Below, in pieces: positions 52,737 through 62,738 of a stretch of DNA of 64,000 nt (its first letter is position 1; each line of letters opens with the position of its first letter). The DNA lies in assembly GCF_013141915.1 (NCBI RefSeq), contig NZ_SROX01000005.1, positions 1 through 64,000 of the forward strand, given 5' to 3'. This DNA comes from Cupriavidus necator. GTDB taxonomy: Bacteria; Pseudomonadota; Gammaproteobacteria; Burkholderiales; Burkholderiaceae. Below the pieces are notes generated by a model that made no database searches, was not told where the DNA came from, and saw only the letters and a program-made list of their open reading frames with translations. A program made the translations under genes and the position numbers.

Positions 52737-54054
52737 TGGGATGCTCCTCGGGATAGCGATAGGGCGAGCGGTGTTTGCCCATGGCCAGCGAAACCGCCAG
52801 TGTGATGGTGCCTACTCGTCCGGCATACATCAACACGGTCAGCATGATCTGTGCGCCTGGCGGCAACTCCGGCGTGATGCCGGTCGACAGGCCAACCGTG
52901 CCGAAGGCGGAGATCACCTCGAAGATGACGCTGCCGGCGGGGAGGTTGGTCAGTCGCAGCAGCACCAGTGTGCCGATCGTGATCAGCGCGCTGCCCAGCA
53001 CCAGCACGGTGATCGCCTGGCGCTGCGCCGAGGCGCTGACGCGGCGCGCGAAGGCCTCGCTGTCAGGGCGGCCGCGGATCTCCGCAATCACCAGCAAGGC
53101 AAGGATGGCGATGGTGCCGACCTTGACGCCGCCGGCCGTGCTGGCACTGCCGCCGCCAACGAACATCAGCAGATAATGCAGGGCCAGGCTCTCCTGTGTC
53201 AGCGCGCCGATATCGATGGCATTGAAACCGGCCGTCCTGGCCGAGACCGAGGCAAAGGCCGCGGCCAGAAGCTTTTGCGGCACCGGCATGGGGCCCAGGG
53301 TCCGGCCGTTGCTCCATTCAAAGAGCAGCAGCCCAACCAGACCGAGCGCCAGCAGCACCGCGGTGCCAAGCAGGGTGAGCTTGCTGTGCAGCGACCAGCG
53401 ACGCGGCTCGCGAAGCTTGCCATGCAGGTCGTAGAGAACCGGGAAGCCAAGACCGCCGACCACGATGGCCAGCATCACGGGCAACAGGATGGCGGGCGCG
53501 GCGGCATACCGGGTCAGACTGTCGGCATGGATGGAGAACCCCGCATTGTTGAACGCCGAAACCGCATGGAACAGGCCGCTCCAGGCCGCCTCAGGCCACG
53601 GCAGCCCGTGGCCGAAATGCAGTGCGGCCGCCAGCCACAGCGCGATCGCAAGCTCGCAGCCGAACGTCACGATCAATACCAGCCGGGCAATGCCGGAGAT
53701 ATCGCCCAGGCCCAGTGCACGGGTTTCAACCTGCGTGATCAGCCGCGTCCGAAGGCGCAGTGAGCGGTTGACCATCAGGCCAAGCAGGGTGGACGCCGTC
53801 ATCATGCCGAAGCCGCCCAACTGGAACAGCGCCATGATGATTGCCTGCCCGAAGCCCGACCAGTACGTGCCGGTATCCACCACGACCAGCCCGGTGACAC
53901 AGACCGCGGACACGGCGGTAAAGAAGGCAACCAGCCAGGGAGCGTGGCCGCTCCCGGCCCTCGACAGCGGCAACATCAACAGCATGCTGCCTGCCACGAT
54001 GGCCAGCAGGAACACCAGGGCCACGGTCCTGGTGGGATGCAAAGAGGATTTCAT
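52726..54054 (-). CDS. ktrB: K+ transporter membrane subunit KtrB/TrkH-like
   Basis: 442 residues from the ATG at 54054. Four selectivity-filter repeats are visible: SAVCVTGLVVVDTG, SAFNNAGFSIHAD, SARTAGFNAIDIG and SAFGTVGLSTGIT. The SKT fold and length match KtrB. KtrAB systems are often Na+-dependent K+ importers. With ktrA and nhaA following, the operon couples K+ uptake to Na+ extrusion. Confidence 0.92.
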   Translation of the reverse strand: MKSSLHPTRTVALVFLLAIVAGSMLLMLPLSRAGSGHAPWLVAFFTAVSAVCVTGLVVVDTGTYWSGFGQAIIMALFQLGGFGMMTASTLLGLMVNRSLRLRTRLITQVETRALGLGDISGIARLVLIVTFGCELAIALWLAAALHFGHGLPWPEAAWSGLFHAVSAFNNAGFSIHADSLTRYAAAPAILLPVMLAIVVGGLGFPVLYDLHGKLREPRRWSLHSKLTLLGTAVLLALGLVGLLLFEWSNGRTLGPMPVPQKLLAAAFASVSARTAGFNAIDIGALTQESLALHYLLMFVGGGSASTAGGVKVGTIAILALLVIAEIRGRPDSEAFARRVSASAQRQAITVLVLGSALITIGTLVLLRLTNLPAGSVIFEVISAFGTVGLSTGITPELPPGAQIMLTVLMYAGRVGTITLAVSLAMGKHRSPYRYPEEHPIVG

Positions 54055-54195
54055 CCCGCCATTGTAGGGCGGCGTGATCCTCTCTCCATGCACGTGTCAT
54101 GGCGCCACCGGTACCTGGCGGGGGACCGGCCACGGCGGCGCGCGATGTCCCGCGTCGGCCGCCTGCGTTGCCGCTATCGCCTGGCCGGGTCGGAC

Positions 54196-55218
54196 CTATC
54201 CCGCCGCGCCCTCCTGTGCCGCCTCATATTTCCCCAGGCAAGCCATGCCATTCAGCCGGGCGCGCAATAGCAATGCCTGTTGCGCCTGCGCGGCGTTGGC
54301 GGCCTCGCCGCGCCAGGCCAGCAGCGGCGGCTCCTGCAGCGCGCGCCCATAAGAGAACGACAGCCGCCACGGCAGCGGGCCCATCCGGTTCATGGCGTCG
54401 AGATTGACGGTGGCCTCGGTGGGGGTTTGTCCGCCGGACAGGAAGAAAATGCCGGGGACCGCCGCGGGCACGGTGCGCTTGAGCACCTGCACGGTGTGCT
54501 TGGCAACCTCCGACGGTGGCGCGTGGCCGGCTTCCTTGCCGGGCAGCACCATGCTGGGCTTGAGCAGCATGTGTTCGAGCGCCACCCCGTGGCGATGCAG
54601 GGCGTGGAAGACTTCATGCAGCACGGCTTCGGTCACCTGGGCGCAACGGGCCATGGTGTGGCCGCCATCCATCAGCACCTCGGGTTCGACGATGGGCACC
54701 ACGCCGGCCTGCTGGCAGATTGCGGCGTAGCGCGCCAGCGCCTCGGCGTTGGCCTGCACCGCGGCGAGTCCGGGCAGCGTGTCCGATACGTTGTAGACCG
54801 CGCGCCACTTGGCAAAGCGCGCGCCCTGTTGCCGGTAGCCGGCAAGCCGCTTGGCCAGGCCATCGAGGCCTTCGGTGATTTCGTCGCCGGGCGCTAGCGC
54901 CAGCGCGAGCTTGCCCTTGTCGACCTTGATCCCCGGTACGATGCCCTGGCGCGCGGCCAGTTCCGGCAGCGGCGTGCCGTCGTCGGCGCGCTGGGCCAGC
55001 GTTTCCTCGTACAGGATCACGCCGCTGATGTAGTCGCCCAGGCCGGGCGTGGCCAGGAGCAGGTTACGCCACGCGCGGCGGTTTTCCTCGCTCGATTCCA
55101 CGCCGATGCGCTCGAAGCGCTTGGCGATGGTCGGGCCGCTTTCGTCGGCGGCCAACAGGCCCTTGCCCGCTTGTGCCAGGGCGTCCACGGTGGCTTGCAG
55201 TTCGCTTGATGTATCCAT
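54196..55218 (-). CDS. Fructose-bisphosphate aldolase, class I
   Basis: 340 residues from the ATG at 55218. GLLAADESGPTIAKRF, FAKWRAVY, VPIVEPEVLMDG and the Schiff-base region MLLKPSMVLPG are class I aldolase signatures, with SGGQTPTEATVNLDAMN further on. It splits fructose-1,6-bisphosphate into two triose phosphates without a metal. Class I enzymes are less common in bacteria than class II. It is divergent from ilvD across about 275 bases. Confidence 0.95.
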   Translation of the reverse strand: MDTSSELQATVDALAQAGKGLLAADESGPTIAKRFERIGVESSEENRRAWRNLLLATPGLGDYISGVILYEETLAQRADDGTPLPELAARQGIVPGIKVDKGKLALALAPGDEITEGLDGLAKRLAGYRQQGARFAKWRAVYNVSDTLPGLAAVQANAEALARYAAICQQAGVVPIVEPEVLMDGGHTMARCAQVTEAVLHEVFHALHRHGVALEHMLLKPSMVLPGKEAGHAPPSEVAKHTVQVLKRTVPAAVPGIFFLSGGQTPTEATVNLDAMNRMGPLPWRLSFSYGRALQEPPLLAWRGEAANAAQAQQALLLRARLNGMACLGKYEAAQEGAAG

Positions 55219-55493
55219 GACGTTGCTCCGCGCAGGTGACATAAGCGCAAGCATTTCCCCGAAACGGCAATCGCGCAAGGGCATCGGGGGCCGCCGCCGC
55301 GCGCCCATGGTGGCCGCCCGAACATTGCGGCGAAGGTGGCGGGCGCCACCCCCGGGGGGAATATCCCGCCCGGCCGGGTGTGGGATAATCGCGGCTTTGC
55401 CCATGGCGCAGCTCAAGAGGTTGTTCGCACGGGCATGCCAGGGCCCCTATTCCCGCGGCCCGCTTCCTACCGCGATACTTCTAAAGCAAGACC

Positions 55494-57353
55494 ATGCCCA
55501 CATACCGTTCCAAAACCTCCACCGCCGGCCGCAACATGGCGGGGGCGCGCTCGCTGTGGCGCGCCACCGGCATGAAAGACGAAGACTTCTCCAAGCCCAT
55601 CATTGCCGTGGTCAATTCCTTCACGCAGTTCGTGCCCGGGCACGTGCACCTGAAGGACCTGGGCCAGCTGGTCGCGCGCGAGATCGAGGCCGCGGGCGGC
55701 GTGGCCAAGGAGTTCAACACCATCGCGGTCGACGACGGCATCGCCATGGGCCACGACGGCATGCTGTACTCGCTGCCCAGCCGCGACATCATCGCCGACT
55801 CGGTCGAGTACATGGTCAACGCGCACTGCGCCGACGCCATGGTGTGCATCTCCAACTGCGACAAGATTACCCCCGGCATGCTGATGGCCGCGATGCGCCT
55901 GAACATCCCGGTGATCTTCGTTTCGGGCGGGCCGATGGAAGCCGGCAAGACGCGCCTGGCCAATCCCGTCACCAAGGCCATGGAGTTCAAGAAGCTGGAC
56001 CTGGTCGACGCCATGGTGATCGCCGCCGACAGCGCGTATTCCGATGCCGACGTGGCCGAGGTGGAGCGTTCCGCGTGCCCGACCTGCGGTTCGTGCTCGG
56101 GCATGTTCACCGCCAATTCGATGAACTGCCTGACCGAGGCGCTGGGCCTGTCGCTGCCCGGCAACGGCACGGTGGTGGCCACGCATGCGGACCGCGAGCA
56201 GCTGTTCAAGCGCGCCGGCCGCCGCATCGTCGAACTGGCACGCCAGTACTACGAGCAGGAAGACGCGCGCGTGCTGCCGCGCGCGGTGGGCTTCAAGGCG
56301 TTCGAGAACGCCATGACGCTGGACATCGCCATGGGCGGCTCGACCAACACCATCCTGCACCTGCTGGCAATTGCGCGCGAGGCGGAAATCGACTTCGACA
56401 TGACCGACATCGACCGCCTGTCGCGCGTCGTGCCGCAGTTGTGCAAGGTCGCGCCCAACACCAACAAGTACCACATCGAAGACGTGCACCGCGCGGGCGG
56501 CATCATGGCCATCCTGGGCGAGCTGGAACGCGCCGGCAAGCTGCACACCGACGTGCCGACGGTGCATGCCCCCACGTTGAAGGACGCTCTGGCACAGTGG
56601 GACATCAGCCGGACCCAGGATGAGGCGGTCAGGCAGTTCTACCTGGCCGGCCCGGCCGGCATTCCCACCCAGGTGGCGTTCAGCCAGAACACGCGCTGGC
56701 CCAGCCTGGACCTGGACCGCGCCGAAGGCTGCATCCGCTCCTACGAGCATGCCTTCTCCAAGGAAGGCGGCCTGGCGGTGCTGACCGGCAATATCGCGCT
56801 GGACGGCTGCGTGGTGAAGACCGCCGGCGTGGACGAGAGCATCCTGGTGTTCGAGGGAACCGCCCACGTCACCGAATCGCAGGACGAAGCGGTCGAGAAC
56901 ATCCTCAACGACAAGGTCAAGGCCGGCGACGTGGTGATCGTGCGCTACGAAGGCCCGAAGGGCGGCCCCGGCATGCAGGAAATGCTCTACCCCACCAGCT
57001 ACATCAAGTCCAAGGGCCTGGGCAAGGCCTGCGCGTTGCTGACCGACGGCCGCTTCTCCGGCGGCACCTCGGGCCTGTCCATCGGCCACTGCTCGCCCGA
57101 AGCCGCAGCCGGCGGCGCCATCGGCCTGGTGCAAGACGGCGACAAGATCCGCATCGACATCCCCAACCGCACCATCAACGTGCTGGTGTCCGACGAGGAG
57201 CTGGCGCATCGCCGCGAAGCGCAGAACGCCAAGGGCTGGAAGCCGGCCAAGCCGCGTCCGCGCAAGGTGTCGGCGGCGCTGAAGGCCTATGCCAAGCTGG
57301 TGATGTCGGCGGACAAGGGCGCGGTGCGTGACTTGTCGCTGTTGGACGACTGA
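55494..57353 (+). CDS. ilvD: Dihydroxy-acid dehydratase IlvD
   Basis: 619 residues. Dehydrates 2,3-dihydroxy acids to 2-keto acids, the penultimate step of valine and isoleucine synthesis. Cluster-ligand cysteines are seen in [11 protein letters not shown] and [31 protein letters not shown] and [15 protein letters not shown] are further hallmarks. The length fits the E. coli-type [4Fe-4S] enzyme. A strong terminator follows. Confidence 0.97.
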   Translation: MPTYRSKTSTAGRNMAGARSLWRATGMKDEDFSKPIIAVVNSFTQFVPGHVHLKDLGQLVAREIEAAGGVAKEFNTIAVDDGIAMGHDGMLYSLPSRDIIADSVEYMVNAHCADAMVCISNCDKITPGMLMAAMRLNIPVIFVSGGPMEAGKTRLANPVTKAMEFKKLDLVDAMVIAADSAYSDADVAEVERSACPTCGSCSGMFTANSMNCLTEALGLSLPGNGTVVATHADREQLFKRAGRRIVELARQYYEQEDARVLPRAVGFKAFENAMTLDIAMGGSTNTILHLLAIAREAEIDFDMTDIDRLSRVVPQLCKVAPNTNKYHIEDVHRAGGIMAILGELERAGKLHTDVPTVHAPTLKDALAQWDISRTQDEAVRQFYLAGPAGIPTQVAFSQNTRWPSLDLDRAEGCIRSYEHAFSKEGGLAVLTGNIALDGCVVKTAGVDESILVFEGTAHVTESQDEAVENILNDKVKAGDVVIVRYEGPKGGPGMQEMLYPTSYIKSKGLGKACALLTDGRFSGGTSGLSIGHCSPEAAAGGAIGLVQDGDKIRIDIPNRTINVLVSDEELAHRREAQNAKGWKPAKPRPRKVSAALKAYAKLVMSADKGAVRDLSLLDD

Positions 57354-57387
57354 TGCGGCGATGGGCCAAGGGCCCATGAAGCTGCCA

Positions 57388-57415
57388 AAGCCGCTCTTCG
57401 GAGCGGTTTTTTTTT
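57388..57415 (+). terminator. Rho-independent terminator of ilvD
   Basis: CCGCTC - TTCG - GAGCGG (57391-57406) followed by nine T. The UUCG tetraloop makes the hairpin very stable. It starts about 35 bases after the ilvD stop. Confidence 0.93.
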
Positions 57416-57439
57416 CCGCGGCGCTACTTCGGGCGAATC

Positions 57440-58342
57440 TCACCGCCCTCCCGCCTGCCCGCGCAACATCTGCACCACCAACGCAAACGCCGGCGACGGC
57501 TGCCGCCTGCTCGGGTAATACAGGTGGTAGCCATTGAACTTCGGACACCAGTCCTCCAGCACGCGCACCAGCCGGCCGGCTTCGATATGCGGCATCAGTT
57601 CATCCTCCGGCAGCAGCGCGATGCCCAGCCCGGCCAGCGCCGCATCCACCTGGGGCTGGGTGGTATTGAAGATCAGCGGGCCGTCCACGCGTACGTTGAC
57701 CTGGCGGCCGCGCCGCTCGAAGTCCCAGACGTACAACCCGCCGGAGGTTGGCATGCGCTGGTTGATGCAGCGGTGCGCCATCAGGTCTTGCGGCGTCTTC
57801 GGCGACGGATGGGTGGCAAAGTAGTCGGGTGACGCGACCACGGCCATGCGCAGCGGGGGGCCGATGGGTACGGCGATCATGTCCTTGTCGATGGTGCTGC
57901 CCAGGCGCACGCCGGCGTCGAAGCGGTCCGCGACGATGTCGCGGAAGCCATAGTTGACGTCGAACTCCAGCTTGATGTCCGGATATTCATGCAGCAGCGG
58001 TGCGAGCCGGGGCAGCAAGATCGTGTGCAGCACGTTGTCGCCGCAGGTGATGCGCACCGTGCCGGCGGGTTTGTCGCGCAAGGCGGTCAGTGCATCGAGT
58101 TCCGCCTCGATTTCGTCGAAGCGGTGGCCGATCGCCTGCATCAGCCGTTCCCCCGCTGCGGTGGGCGAGACGCTGCGCGTGGTGCGGGTCAGCAGCCGGA
58201 TCCGCAGTCGTTCCTCGAGGCCGCGCACGGCCTGGCTCAGTGCTGACTGCGTCACGCCCAGCGAGGCCGCTGCGCGCGTGAAACTGCCTTCGCGCGCCAC
58301 CGTCACGAAGGCCAGCAGATCGTTGAGATTGCGTCGGACCAT
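57440..58342 (-). CDS. LysR-family regulator opposite an MFS gene
   Basis: 300 residues from the ATG at 58342 (MVRRNLNDLLAFVTVAREGSFTRAAASLGVTQSALSQAV). The effector domain resembles the subgroup with GLYVWDFERRGR and GYHLYYPSRRQPSPA. It is divergent from an MFS exporter gene, with an inverted repeat between them, so that exporter is its likely target. Confidence 0.93.
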   Translation of the reverse strand: MVRRNLNDLLAFVTVAREGSFTRAAASLGVTQSALSQAVRGLEERLRIRLLTRTTRSVSPTAAGERLMQAIGHRFDEIEAELDALTALRDKPAGTVRITCGDNVLHTILLPRLAPLLHEYPDIKLEFDVNYGFRDIVADRFDAGVRLGSTIDKDMIAVPIGPPLRMAVVASPDYFATHPSPKTPQDLMAHRCINQRMPTSGGLYVWDFERRGRQVNVRVDGPLIFNTTQPQVDAALAGLGIALLPEDELMPHIEAGRLVRVLEDWCPKFNGYHLYYPSRRQPSPAFALVVQMLRGQAGGR

Positions 58343-58370
58343 GCGTAGGTCTCCATCGGCAGATTCATTA

Positions 58371-58398
58371 GTGCTACTTATATCCTCTTTAAGCACTC
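58371..58398. promoter_or_regulatory. Operator candidate between LysR and MFS genes
   Basis: AGTGCT (58371-58376) and AGCACT (58393-58398) form an inverted repeat with a 16-base AT-rich spacer, 29 bases from the LysR start. The spacing equals that of the other LysR site at 30091-30124. Confidence 0.5.
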
Positions 58399-58576
58399 AT
58401 TAGCTAGTCCCAGGCCTGTCCTCGCGCGAAGATGGCGTGACGCAGACGCCGGGAAACCGGCATCGCCATTGCCGCTTCCGGCACATTTCTCCGCACACCG
58501 CGCGCATGCCACGCCGCTCCGGACTTTTTTCGGAGCCGCGCGGTGTCGTGCGCGCATCCACTTCTTCCCGGACTGC

Positions 58577-59800
58577 ATGACAACCCAACTCTGTGACGCG
58601 CCCGTGGGCGCGACCCTTCCTTCGCAGGATGCCGAACGCCGGCCGGCCAACTGGGGCGGCGTCTTTGCGATGACGCTGTGCGTGTTCGCGCTGATCGCCT
58701 CCGAATTCATGCCGGTCAGCCTGCTCACGCCCATGGCCGCCGACCTGCATGTCACCGAAGGGGTGGCGGGGCAGGGCATCGCAATCTCCGGCGCCTTTGC
58801 CGTTCTCACCAGCCTGTTCATCGCCGCGCTGGCCGGCGGCATGAACCGCAAGACGCTGCTGCTGGGGCTGACGGCGCTGATGGCGGTTTCCGGCGCGGTG
58901 ATCGCGCTGGCGCCCCATTACCTTGCCTACATGGCGGGCCGTGCGCTGATCGGCGTGGTGGTCGGCGGCTTCTGGTCGATGTCGGCGGCAACGGCGATGC
59001 GGCTGGTTCCGCCGGGCCAGGTGCCGCGCGCGCTGGCGATCTTCAACGGCGGCAACGCGCTGGCCACGGTAGTGGCCGCGCCGCTGGGCAGCTACCTGGG
59101 CGCGGTGATCGGCTGGCGCGGCGCGTTCTTCTGCCTGGTGCCGGTGGCCCTGATCGCTTTCGCGTGGCAGTGGATCAGCCTGCCGGCGATGCCGGTGGCG
59201 GCGCGCGGCAGCGGATCCGGCAACGGCTTGCGGCTGTTGCGCCAGCCGCGGGTAGCGCTGGGCATGCTCGGTGCCAGCATTTTCTTCATGGGGCAGTTCA
59301 CGCTGTTCACCTACGTACGCCCGTTCCTCGAGACGGTGACGCGGGTGGAGGTGTCGTCGCTGTCGCTGATCCTGCTGGTGATCGGGGTGACGGGTTTCAT
59401 CGGCACCATGGCCATCGGCGCGGCGCTCAGGCGCGGCTTCTACGCGACGATGATTGCCATACCCGTAGTGATGGCCAGGATCGCGCTGGCGCTGGTTGCA
59501 TTCGGCGGCAAGACTGCGGCGGTGGTCATGCTGCTGGGGCTGTGGGGCTTGGTTGCCACCGCGGCGCCAGTGGGCTGGTGGGCCTGGATCGCCAAGACCT
59601 TCCCGACTGATGCCGAGGCCGGCGGCGGCCTGCTGGTGGCGGTGGTGCAGCTTGCCATCGCGCTGGGCTCTACCGTGGGTGGCATGCTGTTTGACCGCAA
59701 CGGTTATCAAAGCACCTTCGCCGTCAGCGCGGCGCTGCTAATGATTGCGGCATTGCTGACCTGGCTGACCGCGCGCGCCGAAGCGGCGCGGGCCGCCTGA
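58577..59800 (+). CDS. MFS exporter
   Basis: 407 residues from the ATG at 58577, with 12 predicted membrane segments. FALIASEFMPVSLLTPMAADLHVTEG, LFIAALAGGMNRKTLLLG and GRALIGVVVGGFWSMSAATAMRLVPP match the drug/nucleoside efflux branch (AraJ/NepI-like). The substrate is unknown. It is divergent from a LysR gene that probably controls it. Confidence 0.88.
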   Translation: MTTQLCDAPVGATLPSQDAERRPANWGGVFAMTLCVFALIASEFMPVSLLTPMAADLHVTEGVAGQGIAISGAFAVLTSLFIAALAGGMNRKTLLLGLTALMAVSGAVIALAPHYLAYMAGRALIGVVVGGFWSMSAATAMRLVPPGQVPRALAIFNGGNALATVVAAPLGSYLGAVIGWRGAFFCLVPVALIAFAWQWISLPAMPVAARGSGSGNGLRLLRQPRVALGMLGASIFFMGQFTLFTYVRPFLETVTRVEVSSLSLILLVIGVTGFIGTMAIGAALRRGFYATMIAIPVVMARIALALVAFGGKTAAVVMLLGLWGLVATAAPVGWWAWIAKTFPTDAEAGGGLLVAVVQLAIALGSTVGGMLFDRNGYQSTFAVSAALLMIAALLTWLTARAEAARAA

Positions 59801-59818
59801 CGCGCTTTCAGGGCAAGG

Positions 59819-59840
59819 CGCCGCGACCATGGTCGCGGCG
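59819..59840. terminator. Perfect 22-bp palindrome between converging genes
   Basis: CGCCGCGACCA is followed directly by its exact reverse complement. It lies 19 bases after the MFS stop and 7 bases before the minus-strand oxidoreductase stop, where a bidirectional terminator is expected. There is no T-run. Confidence 0.55.
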
Positions 59841-59846
59841 TCCTTC

Positions 59847-62138
59847 CTATGCCACCTTGCGCACCGGCAGGCTGCGCACGCGCTTGCCGGTGGCGGTGAA
59901 GATGGCATTGCACAGCGCGGGCGCGACCGGCGGCACCGGCGGCTCGCCCACGCCGCCCGGCGGCAGGTCATGGTTGTCGTTGACCAGGTGGGTGCGGATC
60001 ACGCGCGGCGACGCATGGTGGCGCAGCACTTCGTAGTCGTGGAAGTTGCTTTGCATCACGCGGCCCTTGTCGAAGGTGATCTCGCTGGCCAGCGCCAGGC
60101 TCAGGCCCATGATGGCGCCGCCTTCCATCTGCGCGCGGATGCGGTCGGGGTGGATCTGCGGGCCGCAGTCCATCGCCATGTCGACTGACAGCACGCGCAC
60201 CTCGCCCTTCGCATCCACGGCCACCTCAACCACGGTGGCGGTGTAGCTCATGAAGCTGTAGCAGAACGCCAGGCCCAGCCCGTGGCCCCTGGGCAGTTTG
60301 CGGCCCCAGCCCGCGCCGCGGGTGGCGGCCTCGATCACTCCGCGCAGGCGGCCCGTGTCATACGGATAGCGATCGGGCGATTCGGTGTAGTTCCAGGTAT
60401 CGGCCAGCGTGCCGGGGTCGAGCTTGCGCGCCGGTCCGATCAGGTCGAGCGCAAACTGCCGGTGATCCTTGCCGGCGCGGTGCGCCAGCTCGGCGATAAA
60501 GCACTGTGACGCGAACGCGTGCGGGATATTGGCCACCGAGCGGAACCAGCCGATGCGCGCATGCGCCGGGACTTCGGCGGTTTCCACGCGCACGTTGGCA
60601 ATGCGGTAGGGCATGTTGATCGCCGACATGGCCGACTCGAACAGTTGCTGGCCTTTGGCGCCCTCGGTAAACAGCGAGGCGATGGTCGGCGCGGCGCTGC
60701 GGTGCAGCCACGACTGTACCTGCCCCTGCTTGTCGATGACCGCCTCCAGCCGCTCCACGGAAACGGTGTGCAGGTAGTCGTGGTGGATGTCGTCGTCGCG
60801 CGTCCAGACCAGCTTGACCGGCGTGCCCTCGGGCATCGCCTGCGCAACGATGGCGGCTTCATCGACAAAGTCGGGCTTGGACTTGCGGCCAAAGCCGCCG
60901 CCCAGCAGCAGCACATTGACCCTGACGTTGCCCGGCTTCAGCTCCAGGCGCTTTGCCACGGCGGATTGCGCGGCGACAGGATTCTGGATCGAGGTCCAGA
61001 CCTCGGCGCTGCCGCCCCGGATGCGCACGGTGGCTACCGGCGGTTCCATCGACGCGTGGGCCAGATGTGGCACGTAGTACTCGGCGGCAAGGCGCGCGGC
61101 CGGCGGCGCCTGGTCCCAGGCCTGCCGGGCATCGCCCTGGTTGCGCATGGTCTTGCCCGGCACGCGCGCAGCCGCCTCGAGCGTGCGGCGATACGCCGCG
61201 GAATCGTAGCTGCCGTTAGGGCCGTCGTCCCATTCGATTGCCAGCGCGGCGCGGCCCTGCATGGCCGCCCAGGTGTTGCGCGCGACCACCGCCACGCCGC
61301 CCAGCGGCTGGAACGCCGGCGCGCCCTGGAAGGCGGGAATCTCCACCACCTTCAATACCCCCGGCAGCGCCAGCGCCTTGCGGCTGTCCACGCGGCGCAG
61401 CTTGCCGCCCACCACCGGCGGGCGCGCCACCACGGCGTACACCATGCCAGGCAGGCGCAGGTCCATGCCGTAGACGGCGCGGCCGGTGCCGATGGCTTGC
61501 TGGTCGACCGGCCGTACCGCGTTCTTGCCGATATAGCGGAATTCGGCGCGGGGCTTGAGCCTGAGCGCATTCCCCTTGGGCACGGGCTGCCTGGCCGCGT
61601 CGGCCGCCAGTTCGCCATAGCCCAGGCGGCGGCCGGTGGGCTGGTGCAGCACTTCGTGGTTGACGGCCCTGACCTCGGACACCGGCACCGACCAGCGCGC
61701 GGCGGCAGCAGCTTCCAGCATCTGGCGGGCTGCCGCGCCAACGCGCCGCATCGGCATCAGGAAATGCCGCACGCTACGCGAGCCGTCGACGTTCTGGTTG
61801 CCGTAGCGGGTCTCGTCGGCCTCGGCCTGAACGACTTTGACGCGCTCCCAGCGCGCCTCCATCTCATCGGCCACCACCATCGGCAGGCTGGTGCGCACGC
61901 CGGTGCCCATCTCGGCGCGATGGGCCACGATGGTGACGGTACCGTCCGCCGCGATCGAGACGAACGCCAGCGGATCGTCCACGGTGCCACCTGGCATGCC
62001 GTCGGCGCCAAATTTCTTTGGCGCGGGATCCGCGGCGCGGGCGACGGTCACCAGGCCACCGGTGGTCACGGCCAGCGTCATCAGGCCGAGGCTGCCGCGC
62101 AGGAACTGGCGGCGCGAGAGTTGAGCGATGTCGGCCAT
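59847..62138 (-). CDS. Molybdopterin-binding large subunit, isoquinoline 1-oxidoreductase/aldehyde dehydrogenase type
   Basis: 763 residues. It begins with a Tat signal (LSRRQFLRGSLGLMTLAVTTG), so it folds with cofactor in the cytoplasm before export to the periplasm. AEMGTGVRTSLPMVVADEM, the later GGGFGRKSKPDF and the C-terminal GVGEPPVPPVAPALCNAIF are signatures of the xanthine-oxidase-family Mo subunit of the isoquinoline-oxidoreductase branch. It is fed electrons from substrate to the 2Fe-2S partner encoded immediately upstream. The substrate (aldehyde or N-heterocycle) is unknown. Confidence 0.93.
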   Translation of the reverse strand: MADIAQLSRRQFLRGSLGLMTLAVTTGGLVTVARAADPAPKKFGADGMPGGTVDDPLAFVSIAADGTVTIVAHRAEMGTGVRTSLPMVVADEMEARWERVKVVQAEADETRYGNQNVDGSRSVRHFLMPMRRVGAAARQMLEAAAAARWSVPVSEVRAVNHEVLHQPTGRRLGYGELAADAARQPVPKGNALRLKPRAEFRYIGKNAVRPVDQQAIGTGRAVYGMDLRLPGMVYAVVARPPVVGGKLRRVDSRKALALPGVLKVVEIPAFQGAPAFQPLGGVAVVARNTWAAMQGRAALAIEWDDGPNGSYDSAAYRRTLEAAARVPGKTMRNQGDARQAWDQAPPAARLAAEYYVPHLAHASMEPPVATVRIRGGSAEVWTSIQNPVAAQSAVAKRLELKPGNVRVNVLLLGGGFGRKSKPDFVDEAAIVAQAMPEGTPVKLVWTRDDDIHHDYLHTVSVERLEAVIDKQGQVQSWLHRSAAPTIASLFTEGAKGQQLFESAMSAINMPYRIANVRVETAEVPAHARIGWFRSVANIPHAFASQCFIAELAHRAGKDHRQFALDLIGPARKLDPGTLADTWNYTESPDRYPYDTGRLRGVIEAATRGAGWGRKLPRGHGLGLAFCYSFMSYTATVVEVAVDAKGEVRVLSVDMAMDCGPQIHPDRIRAQMEGGAIMGLSLALASEITFDKGRVMQSNFHDYEVLRHHASPRVIRTHLVNDNHDLPPGGVGEPPVPPVAPALCNAIFTATGKRVRSLPVRKVA

Positions 62139-62609
62139 TTACTTGCCGCCCTGCGCAAGATGCTTGGCCGCCTGCCGGATCGCGGCATGAATACGCGGAT
62201 AGGTGCCGCAGCGGCAGATGTTGCCGCTCATGGCTTCATCGATCTGACGGTCGGTCGGCGCCGGCGCGGTCTTGAGCAGGCTGACCGCGGTCATGATCTG
62301 GCCGGCCTGGCAATAGCCGCATTGGGCCACGTTATGCTCGATCCACGCTTGCTGCACCGCCTGGCCCACCCGGTCGCGTTCTACGCCTTCAATGGTCGCG
62401 ACGGATCGCCCCGCGACAGCGGCCACCGGCGTCACGCAGGCCCGGATCGCGGTGCCGTCCACATGCACCGTGCAGGCGCCGCACAGCGCCATGCCGCAGC
62501 CGAACTTGGTGCCGGTCAGGCCGAGCTCATCGCGCAATGCCCACAGCAGCGGCATCTCGTCGGGAACGTCGACGTCCTTGGCCTGGCCATTGACCTGGAA
62601 TCTTGTCAT
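62139..62609 (-). CDS. 2Fe-2S small subunit of the molybdenum oxidoreductase
   Basis: 156 residues from the ATG at 62609, preceded by AAGGAG. The plant-type cluster motif is [18 protein letters not shown]; the second all-helical cluster is [11 protein letters not shown] and [10 protein letters not shown]. It has no signal peptide and would be carried out with the Tat-tagged large subunit. The next gene starts at the adjacent base. No FAD subunit is present, as usual for this branch. Confidence 0.96.
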   Translation of the reverse strand: MTRFQVNGQAKDVDVPDEMPLLWALRDELGLTGTKFGCGMALCGACTVHVDGTAIRACVTPVAAVAGRSVATIEGVERDRVGQAVQQAWIEHNVAQCGYCQAGQIMTAVSLLKTAPAPTDRQIDEAMSGNICRCGTYPRIHAAIRQAAKHLAQGGK

Positions 62610-62738
62610 GGGGAAACTCCTTGTGAAGACAAAGGGCATGGCGTCATGCCAATGAGCCCAGACTGCAGCTCGCGTCATAAAGCCATCATTGTCGTCAAGA
62701 TTGCCGTGCTGGATTGATTAGGATGGCTTATAAGCTCT

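Noticed and set aside
55384..55389. GATAAT as the ilvD -10 box
   Set aside because: No recognisable -35 box at the proper distance; left as uncertain rather than annotated.
60519..62717. 732-codon plus-strand frame opposite the molybdenum oxidoreductase
   Set aside because: Antisense artefact; the minus-strand gene has a Tat signal and family motifs.
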